Part shown: in pieces, positions 16,149-16,323 of the stretch
Position numbering within the stretch: the stretch's first letter is position 1
Layout of the letters: each line of letters starts with the position of its first letter
Origin: Microscillaceae bacterium
GTDB lineage: Bacteria > Bacteroidota > Bacteroidia > Cytophagales > Microscillaceae
Assembly: GCA_003483885.1 (NCBI GenBank)
Contig: DMXI01000190.1
Location: forward strand, 1 to 16,323
Reading direction: 5' to 3'
Length of the DNA stretch: 16,323 nucleotides
Notes under the pieces: generated by a model
Seen by the model: only the letters and a program-made list of their open reading frames with translations
What the model was told of the DNA's origin: nothing
Databases searched by the model: none
Made by a program: the position numbers and the translations under genes

Positions 16149-16270
16149 TCAATAATCAATATATACCTGACACTAACCCTCCACAGTAGAGTAGCCACAA
16201 GATGGACATTTATGGACTCGTACCAAATAAGGAGCATGAGTCATCCCGAATTTTGGTTGATGATGATTAA
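16103..16270 (+). pseudogene. Small secreted-peptide ORF with an in-frame TAG
   Basis: The ATG at 16103 opens MQKLPLLLITLCLFVV, a short signal-peptide-like sequence, followed by NNQYIPDTNPPQ and a TAG at 16187-16189 (28 codons). The same frame continues SSHKMDIYGLVPNKEHE...VDDD to a TAA at 16268-16270, just before the terminator at 16279. Without the TAG this would be a 55-residue secreted peptide. It may be a decayed gene or a genuine 28-residue peptide; no Shine-Dalgarno sequence is present. It overlaps the preceding remnant in another frame. Confidence 0.3.
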
Positions 16271-16278
16271 GTTGAAAC

Positions 16279-16310
16279 AAGCCTGCCTGAGTCTATACAT
16301 AGGCAGGCTT
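16279..16310. terminator. Strong hairpin, probable terminator
   Basis: A perfect 10-bp stem pairs AAGCCTGCCT (16279-16288) with AGGCAGGCTT (16301-16310) around a 12-nt loop. The T run is weak on both sides (TTACATTCTT on plus, TTGTTTC on minus), so direction is uncertain. It sits 8 bases after the TAA of the small ORF remnant. Confidence 0.65.
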
Positions 16311-16323
16311 ACATTCTTGAGTT

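Noticed and set aside
14907..16323. CRISPR array or insertion sequence in the gene-poor tail
   Set aside because: Repeats are diverged or in pairs, with no regular spacer pattern, terminal inverted repeats or transposase reading frame.

Overview
The window looks like chromosomal DNA of a Bacteroidota member, most likely a marine Cytophagales-type organism (moderate to low confidence). Supporting signs are AT-rich intergenic DNA, start codons without Shine-Dalgarno sequences, and very long ORFs of unnamed families. No ribosomal protein or other taxonomic marker is present apart from one tRNA.

Layout: (1) a tRNA-Leu(GAG) at 1-85 with its own terminator. (2) A small AT-rich gene at 392-667 encoding a stand-alone LytTR-like domain; it ends in a terminator shared with the genes coming from the right. 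(3) A 14-kb minus-strand block, 811-14906, of four giant genes with gaps of 47, 62 and 31 nt, almost certainly one operon. (4) A 1.4-kb gene-poor tail, 14907-16323, holding a diverged tandem duplication of about 300 bp, a palindrome with 20-21-bp phased repeats, remnants of two signal-peptide ORFs, and a strong terminator hairpin.

The operon, in transcription order, encodes: (a) 1183 aa, which I read as a degenerate LanM-type dehydratase domain (DUF4135) carrying an R-S-E ADP-ribosyltransferase domain in place of the LanC cyclase; (b) 1525 aa, an all-beta giant with six N-terminal units of about 120 residues followed by a region resembling DUF6603; (c) 656 aa and (d) 1284 aa, two large proteins with strong conserved-looking motifs but no name I can give. 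None has a Sec signal peptide, a transmembrane segment or a recognisable type IX sorting domain.

Proteins (a) and (b) end in the same short motif (LGI-x-LDA-x3-P), and (a) is visibly more AT-rich than (b)-(d). My working hypothesis is a toxin-like, exchangeable ADP-ribosylating protein (a) built to work with a conserved scaffold or carrier made of (b), (c) and (d), the shared C-terminal motif being a docking or loading tag. The domain readings come from visible motifs; the joint role is inference.
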